DNA of 64,000 bases, taken from NCBI GenBank assembly GCA_963828825.1, contig CAWHGF010000004.1, forward strand, positions 124,001 to 188,000, given 5' to 3'. The stretch comes from Bog-473 sp963828825 (lineage in GTDB: Bacteria; Actinomycetota; Acidimicrobiia; Acidimicrobiales; RAAP-2). Positions 1 through 9,095 of the stretch are shown here, in pieces; within the stretch, counting starts at the first letter, position 1, and each line of letters opens with the position of its first letter. Made by a program: the position numbers and the translations under genes. The notes under the pieces were generated by a model, which worked only from the letters and a program-made list of their open reading frames with translations, was not told the DNA's origin and ran no database searches.

Positions 1-758
1 GCCAACCCTGCTCGAGGCCGATCGCGGCTGACAGACACCTCCTCCATCGACATCTTGCCCAGCCGCAACTACGTGGACGTGGCCGCCTGGCTGGACAAAC
101 AGCCCAAGTCCTGGAAGGAGCGCATCGAATACGGAGCCCTCGACATGTCGGCCACCTATGCCGCCGTCTACAGCGTGCTCTTGCCCAAGGCGGCTCAGGT
201 GGTCGACCCCTTCCACGTGATCAGCCTGGCCAACCGCTCCCTCGACGCCATCCGCCGGCGGTCCAGATCGAACAACTCGGCCACCGGGGCCGGCGCGACG
301 ATCCCCTCTATCGAGCCCGGCGCCTGTTGCTCATGAGCGAAGAGAAGCTGAGCGACGAGGCGACCGAGCGCCTGAGCTCGCTGCTCGAACTGGGCGATCC
401 CGGGGCCGAGGTGGCCATCGTGTACCGGGTCAAAGAACGCCTACGCGACTTCTATCGGACCGGCGATCCCGACGAAGCCAAGGCGATGCTCGCCGAGCTG
501 CAGAGTCACTGCACGAAGAAGGCCATGCCGCCCGAGATCCAGCGTCTCGGGCGCACCATCAAGCACTGGTTCGACAAGATCACCAACTACCACCTGGCCC
601 GGGTCTCAAACGGCCCCACCGAAGCGCTCAACAACCTGATCAAGCGGATCAAGCGCATCGGCTTCGGGTTCCGCAACTTCGAGAACTACCGGATCCGAGC
701 CCTGCTCTACGCCGGCAAGCCGAACTGGCGCGTGTTGGGGTCGATCGTCGTCCGGTGA
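1..758 (+). pseudogene. ISL3-family transposase, cut by the window edge and frameshifted
   Basis: This is the C-terminal part of a DDE transposase of the ISL3 family. The first frame reads from the window start and contains AWLDKQPKSWKERIEYGALD and VVDPFHVISLANRSLDAIRR. The second frame continues with RVQIEQLGHRGRRDDPLYRA and then the C-terminal block SNGPTEALNNLIKRIKRIGF. The two frames join at about 255-263, where one G appears to be missing in cggcggtcc; restoring it gives the usual family sequence 'RRRVQ...LGHRGRRDDPLYRARR'. The N-terminus lies outside the window. I see no terminal inverted repeat before the tRNA gene, so the right end of the element is undefined. Confidence 0.85.
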
Positions 759-805
759 GCAGGCAGACCCCGCCAGGAATCCGATGAACCCATTAACCCT
801 CGTAG

Positions 806-882
806 TCGGGCTGCCGGGATTTGAACCCGGGACCTCTTGACCCCCAGTCAAGCGCGTGCTAACCAAGCTGCGCCACAGCCCG
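806..882 (-). tRNA. tRNA-Pro (GGG anticodon)
   Basis: A 77-nt cloverleaf is readable on the minus strand. The acceptor stem is CGGGCTG (876-882, plus-strand cagcccg) paired with CAGCCCG (807-813), with A as discriminator base. The anticodon stem CTTGA/TCAAG encloses the loop CTGGGGG, which places GGG at positions 34-36 and reads proline codon CCC (and CCU). The T arm contains GGTTCAAATCC. CCA is not encoded. It sits 47 bp downstream of the ISL3 remnant, in opposite orientation. Confidence 0.95.
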
Positions 883-1500
883 CCAATCGTCACCCCTGTT
901 CAGGAAGGGCAAACGCCGCACGCGTACCCTAGCCGAAGCGTCATCCGGCTCCGAGTGCCCTGCTGGTGCAAGCGCCTCTCCCAGGTCCGGGTAGGGGCTC
1001 CAGCGTCGTCCAGCGACCAAGCCGACCAGGCCCGAAAGGAACAGTCGCATCGGATCTGATCCTGAGGGTATCGGCCCCTCCGGGGTACGCCACGGGGCGC
1101 GGTCACTTCGCCTAGATCGGGACATAGGGTGCGCTATACCTGCGTCAGTCACGGGACACGGGTGCAGCGGCCCCTCCTCCACCCAATCGAGGGGCCGCTT
1201 CGCGGTGCTCCGGCGCACTCCCGTCACCCCGTGGACCGGATTCCAGAGCCCGGCGACCCCTGTCCAGGCCTTATGCCCAACCAAGCCGGTGCCGGGGGAT
1301 GGAGATGGTCTACGGCAAACAGCTCCAAGACAATCAGTGCGCCGAACCGCCCTCATGGACCGGACGATGGTCCTCGCCCGAGGTGACCGGTGGTGGAGTA
1401 TGGGCCGGCTCCGACACCCTAGGGGACCTGACCGGGCTCAGGGAGTTCGGCCGATTACGTTGACGGTTTGATCACCGGGAAAAACTGGAATGCTATCTGC
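883..1500. other. Gene-free stretch upstream of tRNA-Pro
   Basis: The short open frames here overlap each other on both strands and have unnatural composition, so I call no gene. The stretch contains one strong GC-rich hairpin at 1166-1199. I saw no second tRNA or other structured RNA. Confidence 0.5.
1166..1199 (+). terminator. GC-rich perfect hairpin, terminator-like but without U-tract
   Basis: agcggcccct (1166-1175) pairs perfectly with aggggccgct (1190-1199) across a 14-nt loop. Neither side is followed by a T-run, so it would be a poor intrinsic terminator; a factor-dependent or attenuator role is possible. Strand is nominal. Confidence 0.35.
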
Positions 1501-1746
1501 ATGGCTGATCACATCGCGACTTGTTCGAGGGATGGGTGTGGGCGGGAGTTAACGCTGGTACATGAGGCCACAGGCATCGACGCCGAAGGCAGGGTGGGTC
1601 CATTGTGGACGTGCAAAGTCCATCGGACCGAACTATGGATGAAGGTCAGCGGCGCCCTGGTTGCTCCATTGGAATGGTGGCCCGACCTACGAAGAGCCCA
1701 TGGAGGCGTGCCGAGGGCACGCGTCGAAGCCGAGGATGACCGATAA
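1501..1746 (+). CDS. Hypothetical small Cys/His-containing protein
   Basis: This 81-residue open frame begins at ATG 1501; a TTG 33 bp upstream is also in frame. It contains C-x4-C near the N-terminus (TCSRDGCGREL) and C-x2-H about 30 residues later (WTCKVHRTELW), which could form a small zinc site. I do not recognise a family. No convincing ribosome-binding site was seen. It could be a chance frame, but the spaced Cys/His pairs and the Trp-rich centre make a real gene plausible. Confidence 0.35.
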   Translation: MADHIATCSRDGCGRELTLVHEATGIDAEGRVGPLWTCKVHRTELWMKVSGALVAPLEWWPDLRRAHGGVPRARVEAEDDR

Positions 1747-1959
1747 GGGATGAACTGCCCTCCTACGGCGCCGGAGCGTTGTGGGGACGTTGATCACGTT
1801 CAATCCGGTCGGCTCTATTCCATGTCGCCGGACTTGGCCACCCAGGGTGGCTGACCGTTGACAACCGAGTCGAGGCTTGTGAGGTAAACCGCGTCGGTTC
1901 AAGCTGTAGACACCGGTCTGCTGAGGGTCTCATCAAGATAGAGAGAATACGCTTCGCGG

Positions 1960-2187
1960 TTATTTGCCTAGTTGCGCCAATTGTTGCGCAAATAGTTTAG
2001 CCGCTGCTTGGAGGAAAGTAACCGAGTAGTTGAGGCTCTGGACTTGAGTGTGTAGTCCGTTGATTTCAGTTCGCTGATGATTGATTTCATATGCGGCCGC
2101 CGCAAAGCCTATTACGACGATTATCGAAAGGAGTGCAACCAAAAACCACACTGAACGACGTGCGTACGGGGCGCGCTGGGGACTCAT
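1960..2187 (-). CDS. Small single-pass membrane protein with coiled coil
   Basis: This is a 75-residue protein. It has a basic N-terminus (RAPYARRSVW), one hydrophobic segment at about residues 13-33 (FLVALLSIIVVIGFAAAAYE), and then a helical Gln/Leu-rich tail (residues 40-73) with heptad-like spacing. The start is supported by the ribosome-binding sequence AAGGAAGGTGAG just before ATG 2187. The gene is clearly more A+T-rich than the surrounding DNA, which suggests acquisition from elsewhere. The architecture resembles small phage or membrane-anchored spacer proteins, but no function can be assigned. Confidence 0.6.
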   Translation of the reverse strand: MSPQRAPYARRSVWFLVALLSIIVVIGFAAAAYEINHQRTEINGLHTQVQSLNYSVTFLQAAAKLFAQQLAQLGK

Positions 2188-2556
2188 CTCACCTTCCTTA
2201 TAGTTTTCCTCAAGCAGGTGGAGAGTAACGCCTATTGCGCGCGTTCGCCGGTCGACAGCCTCGCGCGACGCCAGATTGAGACCTCTGAAGGGCCCGCCTC
2301 TGGCTCAAGGTGACCGGCCCTCGTAGCCCACAGGGATAATTTCAGACGGGCTCCCGAGTCGTTGTCGCACGTTTTTGACGCCGATTCGGCCTGCTCTTTG
2401 GCCCGCTTCGGATCCGCACAGGTGGCACCCAGTTTCCACCTGTGCGCGCCCTCCCGAGTCGCCGTTGGCACTCCGGACTGTCAACCACCCAGCCGTTGCA
2501 CGCCTACGGATCGTCGGGTGGTGGCGACTGCGAACCGGTCCGACAAGGCACCAGCG
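2188..2556. other. Gene-free stretch
   Basis: Open frames on both strands overlap and look non-coding. Nothing structured was recognised. Confidence 0.4.
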
Positions 2557-2916
2557 CTACCAGGTGTCCAGGGACTTCGAGCGAAAGTCGATGTTCGCCA
2601 GCAACGCAACGAGTCGGCCCACGACCGCCTCGAGGTCACCGGAGGGATGAGTGATGACCTGCTTGGTGGTTCGTGCGACCTCGGCGCATGTGTTCAGCAT
2701 CAAGGCAACGCGACTGTAGAGTCGACCCTCCGAGCAGTGGTTGTCCATCATCCAGACCATCGCCTCCATGGTGGCCGCTTCGAGCTCGTCGGCCGCCGCC
2801 AATGTTGTGATCGGATTCAGCTTGATCGCCGCTGAGAAGCGAGCTTCGGCATTCGAAACTCGTCGCAGGACGGGCGCCGCCTCCACGAGCCAATGCTTTA
2901 CATTCGGATTGTCCAT
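2557..2916 (-). CDS. Hypothetical helical protein
   Basis: This is a 119-residue protein starting MDNPNVKHWLVEAAPVLRR, with a natural-looking amphipathic helical composition throughout and no signal peptide or membrane segment. I recognise no domain. The start is ATG 2916 but no strong ribosome-binding site precedes it. It stands alone between non-coding stretches, so its role cannot be inferred. Confidence 0.5.
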   Translation of the reverse strand: MDNPNVKHWLVEAAPVLRRVSNAEARFSAAIKLNPITTLAAADELEAATMEAMVWMMDNHCSEGRLYSRVALMLNTCAEVARTTKQVITHPSGDLEAVVGRLVALLANIDFRSKSLDTW

Positions 2917-3440
2917 GGTGATGGTGAAAGGTCGGACCTGGTCCCGTTATCAGAGAACCGTCCTACAGGGGTTCTGGCGAGAGGCGCCTCATCCAGGCCG
3001 CTCTGACCCTGGGCCCGACAACCTCTTCACTCGCTGTCGGGTCACTTTGGACCGGCGCTGAACTTTTTTGCGAATCGGTCGCCGTCGCCGTCACATCGTT
3101 GCCAGGTTCGATTACCCATTCGCCACGTCTGTCACCTGTTCGTTGTCAGACGACTCTCATTTCAATGGCGAAGAGTGACGCATGCCCCCGGGGGCTCGAA
3201 CCGTGCCCACCTCTTCCATGGAACAGCTGGAACATTGCTGACCAGTCTTGTCGGGCCTGGCCAGTGGTCCGGAACGGACACTCGTTGTGAGCCCGTAGTG
3301 AAACAGGGGCGCCTGTCGGCCGAGAGGGAGGATCCGAGGCATCCCGGTCCGTGGTTCAAGGTCCGACTCCGCCTCGGCGTTCATCCCAAGAGGAAGCCAA
3401 CTGGGATTTGTCCAGCTCCCGGCTGTTGCAACGAGAATTT
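2917..3440. other. Gene-poor stretch before the GGDEF gene
   Basis: No gene can be supported. An inverted pair ccgaggc/gcctcgg (about 3332-3376) encloses a sequence with a tRNA T-arm-like 'ggttcaagg', but a cloverleaf cannot be completed. In-frame GTG 3351 is an alternative start for the downstream gene. Confidence 0.4.
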
Positions 3441-4493
3441 GTGCTTAAGAGTCGCCTCGGCTCTTCCGAATTCACAAGCGTGGCGACGATCACGCGGGAC
3501 ACCCAACTTGACCTGCTTCAGTACGTGATCGAGACCCAGCGACTGGTCAACGCGGTGCCGACACCCGCTGCCGACCGCGCCGTGGGCATCCTTCTCGATC
3601 GAGTGCAGACGGTGACAAACGCGGATGGTGCCGTCGTCGAGCTGGCCGAACGGAATGTCATGGTCCAGCGTGCCGTCAGCGGGTTGAGCACGAATGCGGA
3701 GGGATCGCCTTCCGACATGGACAGCAGTCTTTCCGGCCTTTGTCTGCGTGTCGGCATGCCCTTGCTCTGCCGGGATACAGACACGGACCCTCGGGTCGAT
3801 AGCGAAGCGTGCCGGCGGGCGGGGGTCCGCTCAATCGCAGTGGCGCCGATGGTACGCGCCGCCGAGCCCGTCGGGGTGCTCAAGGTCGTGTCGAGCGAAG
3901 CGGAGCACTTCGACGTGGCCGACACCGAGGTTCTCGAGCTGATGGCGAATCTGATCACCTCGGGTCTGTCCAACCGATCGAAGGTGGAACGGGAAGCAGA
4001 GCGGGCCCTGCGCGATCCGCTCACCGGCCTCGCCAATCGTTTGATCTTCATGGATCGTCTGGCGCATCACGGCTACGAGGCCCGTCGCTACGGCAGACCC
4101 TACGGAATATTTCTCATCGGACTTGACCGGTTCACGGTCGTGAACGAGACACTGGGTCAGGAGTGGGGCGATGCGGTCCTCCGCTCAGTGGCGCAGGGCT
4201 TGAACGCCACGGTGCGGGGTGGCGACACCCTGGCTCGTCTGGAGGGCGATCAATTCGTCGTCCTGTGCGGAAATGCCGAGCAATCTGTCGTCGAAGAGCG
4301 GCTCAAGGGCCGTATCAACGGGGTGGTGGCGGCGGTCGACAAAGAACTCAGTCTGGACGGGTACACGTTGGCCGCCAGCGTGGGTGTCGTCTGGAGCTCA
4401 GGGAGCGATGCCACCGCCGACGAGCTTCTCACCGCGGCCCGCACCTCCCTAATTCGCGCCAAGGCGCAGCGGTACGCGAACAACGACCGCTGA
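3441..4493 (+). CDS. GAF-GGDEF protein with degenerate diguanylate cyclase motif
   Basis: This is a roughly 350-residue sensor-type protein. Its N-terminal half is a GAF domain (about residues 25-170, including LDRVQTVTNADGAVVEL and SIAVAPMVRAAEPVGVLKV). Its C-terminal half is a GGDEF domain that starts at ALRDPLTGLANRLIFMDRL. The signature GG[D/E]EF is replaced by EGDQF in ARLEGDQFVVL, so cyclase activity is doubtful. The inhibitory-site pattern RxxD five residues earlier is intact (RGGDTLARL), so c-di-GMP binding is possible. There is no membrane segment. The start is uncertain: GTG 3351, GTG 3441 and GTG 3480 are all in frame, and the conserved part begins near TQLDLLQYVIETQ. Confidence 0.85.
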   Translation: MLKSRLGSSEFTSVATITRDTQLDLLQYVIETQRLVNAVPTPAADRAVGILLDRVQTVTNADGAVVELAERNVMVQRAVSGLSTNAEGSPSDMDSSLSGLCLRVGMPLLCRDTDTDPRVDSEACRRAGVRSIAVAPMVRAAEPVGVLKVVSSEAEHFDVADTEVLELMANLITSGLSNRSKVEREAERALRDPLTGLANRLIFMDRLAHHGYEARRYGRPYGIFLIGLDRFTVVNETLGQEWGDAVLRSVAQGLNATVRGGDTLARLEGDQFVVLCGNAEQSVVEERLKGRINGVVAAVDKELSLDGYTLAASVGVVWSSGSDATADELLTAARTSLIRAKAQRYANNDR

Positions 4494-4549
4494 GGCCGCA
4501 GCCCGGCGACTGCCGGTGCGGATCGACGTCCATATGGTCGAATGGGGCC

Positions 4550-5582
4550 ATGACCCCCGATATCGCACACGACGAACGGCTCGATCCTCGCCTTCGGCGC
4601 CTTCTCGCGTTCTTCCCGCCAACCACTCTCGGCGATGTGGCCAACCGCGAGGAGCTGCTGGCGGAGGCGAACAGTCCAGAAGCGGCCGAGGCCCGAGAGG
4701 CCTTCCGGGCGATTCAGGACATGTGCGATACCGAAGAGGCGGCGCCCTCAGCCGGCCTGTCGGTGACCACGGCACAGTTCGTCTCGGATCCTGATGGCAA
4801 CACGGTGAAACTGCAGGTCATCCGACCCGAGTCCGAGGCCGCCCTGCCCGGGGTCTATTACATCCATGGCGGAGGCATGGCCATGATGTCCTGCTTCGAC
4901 GGGATGTACCGAGGTTGGGGAAAACACATCGCCGCCAACGGAGTGGTCGTGGTCATGGTGGACTTTCGCAACTGTGTCTCGCCGTCGTCGGCGCCGGAGG
5001 TGGCCCCGTTCCCCGCCGGTCTCAATGACTGCGTGTCGGGACTGCGCTGGGTAGCTGCTCACGCCGCAGACTTCGGCGATCGACCCATCGCACATCGTCG
5101 TCGCCGGCGAGAGTGGCGGCGGCAACCTCACCTTGGCCACCGGGCTCACGCTCAAGCGCGATGGTGATCTCGGCCTGATCAAGGGCCTCTACGCCCTCTG
5201 CCCGTACATCGCCGGACGATGGCCCGCGCCAGAGTCGCCCTCCTCCGTGGAGAACGAAGGGATCCTGCTCCATCTTCACAACAACCGCGGCGCCATGGGC
5301 TACGGGATCGAGGCGTTCAACGAGCGCAACCCTTTGGCTTGGCCGTCCTTCGCGAGCGTGGAGGATGTCACGGGCTTCCCCCCGACCGTTCTCAACGTCA
5401 ACGAGTGCGACCCGCTACGGGACGAGGGGATCAACTTCTACCGCCTTCTCCTTGCCGCCGAGGTACCGGCGCGCTGCCGTCAGATGATGGGCACGATGCA
5501 CGGGACAGAGATCTTCTCCATCGCCTGCCCCGACATCAGTGCCGACACCGCTCGGGATATCGCCGGTTTCGCTCGCAGCTAA
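4550..5582 (+). CDS. Alpha/beta hydrolase, HSL-type esterase (frameshifted)
   Basis: This is a serine hydrolase of the hormone-sensitive-lipase type that cleaves carboxylic esters. The first frame (ATG 4550) carries the oxyanion-hole motif HGGG in YYIHGGGMAMM. The second frame carries the nucleophile elbow GESGGG, the acid region NECDPLRDEG and the catalytic His in MGTMHGTEIF. The frames join at about 5084-5088, where one extra A in gacccatcg disrupts the reading. Removing it gives a continuous protein of about 344 residues, normal for the family. There is no signal peptide. Either this is a recent pseudogene or the base is a sequence error; all catalytic residues are preserved, which favours an error. 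Confidence 0.8.
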
Positions 5583-5688
5583 GGGTTAACCCGCCTGCCC
5601 CCGGCATGAGGTTCGAACCGCTACGCTCCCCCAACCGTGACGAAACCCAGACTGCTCCACCATCCGCTGCCACGCGTCCCTCGCGACG

Positions 5689-7008
5689 ATGGCCGCGGTC
5701 CTCGGCATCATCGCTCTTCTCGCATCGTGGACGCCGGCGATCGGGGCGACCACGTCCACCATTCGGGCCGCGCTCTCGCCGGGGAAGATCAACCACATCC
5801 TTCTCATCGAGCTCGAGAACGAGGGCTACCAGGCGACATTCGGGCCCGGATCCGTCGCCACGTACCTGAACGGCACCCTGCGCCCGGAGGGCGAGCTACT
5901 GCAGAACTACTACGCGATTGGGCATGACAGCCTGGACAACTACATCGCCCAGGTGTCGGGTCAGTCCCCGACCATGGACACCCAGGCCGACTGCGCGGAC
6001 AACGGTTTTACCTTCGCCGGCGTCGAGCCGGGGACTCAGGATCCGGACCAGACCTCCAACCCCGGCCAGGTGGACGGTGAGGGCTGCGTGTACCCATCGT
6101 CCGTCCAGACGGTTGCCGCTCAGCTCGATGCGAAGTACCCGCCGAACAAGAAGACGGGCGTCGCCTCGTGGCGGGCCTACGAGCAGGACATGGGCAACAC
6201 TCCCTCGCGCGACGGCGGGACCCCCGACCCCACCGGTGGCACCGACTGCGCCCACCCGAGCATCGGCGAAACGGACACCGCGGAGGTGGCGACGCCCCTG
6301 GATCAGTACACGACACGACACAATCCACTGGTGTGGTTCCAATCCGTGATCGACAACACCAAGGAGTGCGACGCCAATGACGTCCCCCTGGGAACGCTAG
6401 GCGCCAACGGCATCCCGTCGCCCACGGGACACCTGGCCCGCGATCTCCACAGCGAGAGCACCACTCCACGCTTCGGGTTCATCACACCCAACCTGTGTAA
6501 CGATGGTCACGACGCAACGTGTGCCGGGCCGAACAGCACGGGGGCACATGTGGGAGGCCTCACCGGCGCCGACGAGTTCCTCAAATCCTGGATGCCTCTC
6601 ATCCTCGGCTCCCCGGCCTACAAGCACGGGGACATGCTGGTCGTCATCACGTTCGACGAGTCCGATGTCGGCGGCCCGGGCTCTGCGAACGCGTGCTGCG
6701 ACGAGCTCTCTGGGCCCAACACGCACGCACCCGGAGACGCAGGCGCCACGACGGACAGCGCGGCCCCTGGCGGAGGCCAGATCGGCGCCCTGCTGCTCAA
6801 CTCCAAGTACATCGTGAAAGGCTCGACCGATACCACGGGCTCGTACAACCACTACTCGGCACTGCGGAGCTACGAGGACCTCCTCGGACTGACGACCGGG
6901 GGTGCGGACGGCAAGGGCCACCTCGGCTTTGCGGCGGCCACGGGGCTCGCTCCCTTCGGCACCGACGTGTTCCCGGCCAAGCTGAGCGGCTCCGCCTCGA
7001 CGAAATAG
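5689..7008 (+). CDS. Secreted phosphoesterase family protein (acid-phosphatase-like)
   Basis: This 439-residue exported protein belongs to the phosphoesterase family of the alkaline phosphatase superfamily, which includes phospholipase C-type and acid phosphatases. A signal peptide is visible at residues 1-20 (MAAVLGIIALLASWTPAIGA). The N-terminal metal-binding strand HILLIELENEGYQ and the later LVVITFDESD and GALLLNSKYI blocks are typical of the family. Many Cys residues are consistent with an extracellular protein. ATG 5689 is the only start after an in-frame stop at 5638-5640. The natural substrate is unknown. It converges on the carbonic-anhydrase-like gene. Confidence 0.85.
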   Translation: MAAVLGIIALLASWTPAIGATTSTIRAALSPGKINHILLIELENEGYQATFGPGSVATYLNGTLRPEGELLQNYYAIGHDSLDNYIAQVSGQSPTMDTQADCADNGFTFAGVEPGTQDPDQTSNPGQVDGEGCVYPSSVQTVAAQLDAKYPPNKKTGVASWRAYEQDMGNTPSRDGGTPDPTGGTDCAHPSIGETDTAEVATPLDQYTTRHNPLVWFQSVIDNTKECDANDVPLGTLGANGIPSPTGHLARDLHSESTTPRFGFITPNLCNDGHDATCAGPNSTGAHVGGLTGADEFLKSWMPLILGSPAYKHGDMLVVITFDESDVGGPGSANACCDELSGPNTHAPGDAGATTDSAAPGGGQIGALLLNSKYIVKGSTDTTGSYNHYSALRSYEDLLGLTTGGADGKGHLGFAAATGLAPFGTDVFPAKLSGSASTK

Positions 7009-7010
7009 GC

Positions 7011-7529
7011 TCAGTCCAGCCGGCGCAGCGAGTTCAGGTACCGCTTGGCATTGCCCACGTATTCGGCGGCCGAGAGCCGGATCATCGGCACGTCGGACCG
7101 GTCCTCGAAGATCTTCGCCGGCACCCCCAGCGCCAGCGCGCCGGGCGGCACGACCATGTGGTTGGGCACCACCGCGTTCGCACCGACCGTCGCGCCGCGA
7201 CTGATCACGGCCCAATGGAGCACGACGCTTCCGGAGCCAGCCAACGATCCGTCCTCGAGGGTGCAGCCTTCCAGGTGGGTCAAGTGACCCACCACGCAGC
7301 CGTCACCGATGACGGTGGGAAAGCCGGGTCCGGCGTGCACGACGGTGCCGTCCTGGATGGAGGAGCCCGTACCCACTGTGATGGTCCCGTAGTCGCCGCG
7401 GAGAACGGCAGCGGGCCAGACGCTCGACTCGGCGCCGATCACGACATCCCCGATCACGACCGCGTCGGGGTGGACAAAGGCGTCGGCGTCGATCCGTGGT
7501 GCGACGCCTTCGAGTTCGTAAATGGGCAT
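7011..7529 (-). CDS. Gamma-carbonic anhydrase-like left-handed beta-helix protein
   Basis: This 172-residue hexapeptide-repeat protein of the gamma-CA/PaaY/CaiE group contains VHPDAVVIGDVVIGAESSVW, VLRGDYGTITVG and the family end ALGVPAKIFEDRS. In this family three His residues bind the metal. Here the first (VVHAGPG) and second (VGHLTH) are present. The position five residues after the second, where GHxxxxH is expected, is Glu (GHLTHLEGC), with a His two residues earlier. The metal site is therefore altered and carbonic anhydrase activity is uncertain. It is the last gene of the minus-strand run DUF512-der-zinc-ribbon protein-this gene. Confidence 0.85.
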   Translation of the reverse strand: MPIYELEGVAPRIDADAFVHPDAVVIGDVVIGAESSVWPAAVLRGDYGTITVGTGSSIQDGTVVHAGPGFPTVIGDGCVVGHLTHLEGCTLEDGSLAGSGSVVLHWAVISRGATVGANAVVPNHMVVPPGALALGVPAKIFEDRSDVPMIRLSAAEYVGNAKRYLNSLRRLD

Positions 7530-7540
7530 GGCGGGGGACG

Positions 7541-7744
7541 CTACACGTGGCCGGCGATCCAAGTCACGCCCTGATAGCCCCGATAGCCGAGGTAGATCAC
7601 GCTCGCGACCAACATCGCCTTGAAGTACCAAGGGATCGGTGGGCGTTCCTGTTCGGCCAGAATGGTGCCGCATGTGGGGCACTCGCCCTCCTCACCCAGA
7701 TCCTCGTCCTCGACGAGCGCGTCGCACTCCTCGCACCAGGCCAT
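7541..7744 (-). CDS. Small zinc-ribbon membrane protein
   Basis: This is a 67-residue protein. Two CxxC pairs (WCEECDAL and ECPTCGTI) form a probable zinc ribbon, followed by one hydrophobic segment (FKAMLVASVIYLGYRGYQGV). ATG 7744 has a GAGGAG sequence 12 nt upstream. A TTG at 7774, overlapping the end of der, is an alternative start that would add 10 residues. It is co-directional with der, probably in the same transcript. Function unknown. Confidence 0.7.
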   Translation of the reverse strand: MAWCEECDALVEDEDLGEEGECPTCGTILAEQERPPIPWYFKAMLVASVIYLGYRGYQGVTWIAGHV

Positions 7745-7760
7745 CAGGACCGGCCGCTCC

Positions 7761-9095
7761 TCATTTCCCTCCAATCCTCACGCGCAATTTCATCGGCGTC
7801 GCGCCGAGGTCGAAGCGTTCCCGGATTCCACGCTCGATGTAGCGCAGGTAGGTCTGGGGTAGCCGGCCATTGGTGAAGAGCGTGAACGTCGGGGGGTCGA
7901 TGGCACCTTGGACGATGTAGCGGATCTTCGCCCGAGGGGCGGCCTGACGGTTCTGGAGGTCCTGCACGGTGCGGTTGAGGGTCCCCGTTGGCACCCGCTG
8001 GTGGTACGCCGCGACGCAGTCGCGCAGCGCCGGAAGGATGCGGTGGACACCCTTCCCGGACAGCGCCGACATCTTGAGCACGGGTGCCGCGCCCAGGAAC
8101 GCAAGGCGGTCCCCGACTCCGGCCAGCACGTCATCGCGATCGTCAATCGGTACTTGGTCCCACTTGTTCAGCGCCACGATGGCAGGGCAGCCCGAGACGC
8201 CGATGCGCTCCGCCAGCCGCTGGTCCTGATGCGATGCCCCGATGGTGGCGTCGATGACCAGAACGGCGACATCGGCGCGCTCGAGTGCACGCAGCGCACG
8301 CATTGTCGCGTGCTGCTCGGTGCCCCGGTCCACATTGGATGGGCGGCGCAGACCGGCGGTATCGATGAATCGCACAGGTCCGTCGGGAGTCTCCACGACC
8401 GTGTCGATGGCGTCACGCGTCGTGCCCGGCATGTCGTGCACGATGGCGCGCTCCTCGCCGAGAAGCCGGTTGAAGAGCGTGGACTTCCCGACGTTGGGCC
8501 GGCCGATGATGGCGACGCTCGGCGTTCCCGGGTCACGATCACCCCTGGCGCTTCCATTTCCGGCGGGTTGAACGGGGCTGTCCTCTCCGTCTTCCGGGAG
8601 GCCGACCGCCAGCAACGCCACCACCTCGTCGAGAAGGTCGCCCGTGCCGCGCCCGTGCAGGGAGCTCACCGGGTAGGGGTCGCCCAGTCCGAGTGAGACA
8701 AACTCCCAGGCGGCCGTTTCACGGCTGGCGCCATCGACCTTGTTGACGACGAGCCGCACCGGTGGACCGGCCCGCCGGATCACCTTGGCCGCGGCCAGGT
8801 CCTCTTCGGTCACGCCCGTCGTCACGTCGACCACCATGAGAATCACATCCGCCTCGGCGAGGGCACGCTCAGCTTGGTCGCTCACCTTGGCCTCGAGGGA
8901 ATCACCTGCGGCCAGCCACCCGCCGGTGTCCATGATGGAGAACGGGACGCCGGACCACTCGGCCGAGAGCTCCTTGCGATCGCGGGTCACCCCTTGTTCC
9001 TCCTCCACCACCGCGGCCCGTGCACCGACGATGCGGTTCACCAAGGAGGACTTTCCGACGTTGGGGCGACCGGCCACCACGACCATGGGGCTCAC
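7761..9095 (-). CDS. der: Ribosome biogenesis GTPase Der (EngA)
   Basis: This is the tandem-G-domain GTPase needed for 50S ribosomal subunit maturation. Two complete GTPase domains are visible, each with the P-loop GRPNVGKS (MVVVAGRPNVGKSSLVNRI and SVAIIGRPNVGKSTLFNRLL). The second has DTAGLRRP and NKWD, and the C-terminal KH-like domain ends with KLRVRIGGK. The length of 444 residues is typical. GTG 9095 is favoured because it overlaps the DUF512 stop as GTGA; ATG 9086 is also possible. In Mycobacterium der follows cmk; here plsC, GT2, HD, ispH and DUF512 lie between. Confidence 0.96.
   Translation of the reverse strand: MSPMVVVAGRPNVGKSSLVNRIVGARAAVVEEEQGVTRDRKELSAEWSGVPFSIMDTGGWLAAGDSLEAKVSDQAERALAEADVILMVVDVTTGVTEEDLAAAKVIRRAGPPVRLVVNKVDGASRETAAWEFVSLGLGDPYPVSSLHGRGTGDLLDEVVALLAVGLPEDGEDSPVQPAGNGSARGDRDPGTPSVAIIGRPNVGKSTLFNRLLGEERAIVHDMPGTTRDAIDTVVETPDGPVRFIDTAGLRRPSNVDRGTEQHATMRALRALERADVAVLVIDATIGASHQDQRLAERIGVSGCPAIVALNKWDQVPIDDRDDVLAGVGDRLAFLGAAPVLKMSALSGKGVHRILPALRDCVAAYHQRVPTGTLNRTVQDLQNRQAAPRAKIRYIVQGAIDPPTFTLFTNGRLPQTYLRYIERGIRERFDLGATPMKLRVRIGGK

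Noticed and set aside
3332..3376. Possible tRNA with a T-arm-like ggttcaagg and complementary ccgaggc/gcctcgg ends
   Set aside because: The enclosed loop is only about 30 nt and no D-arm or anticodon arm can be formed.
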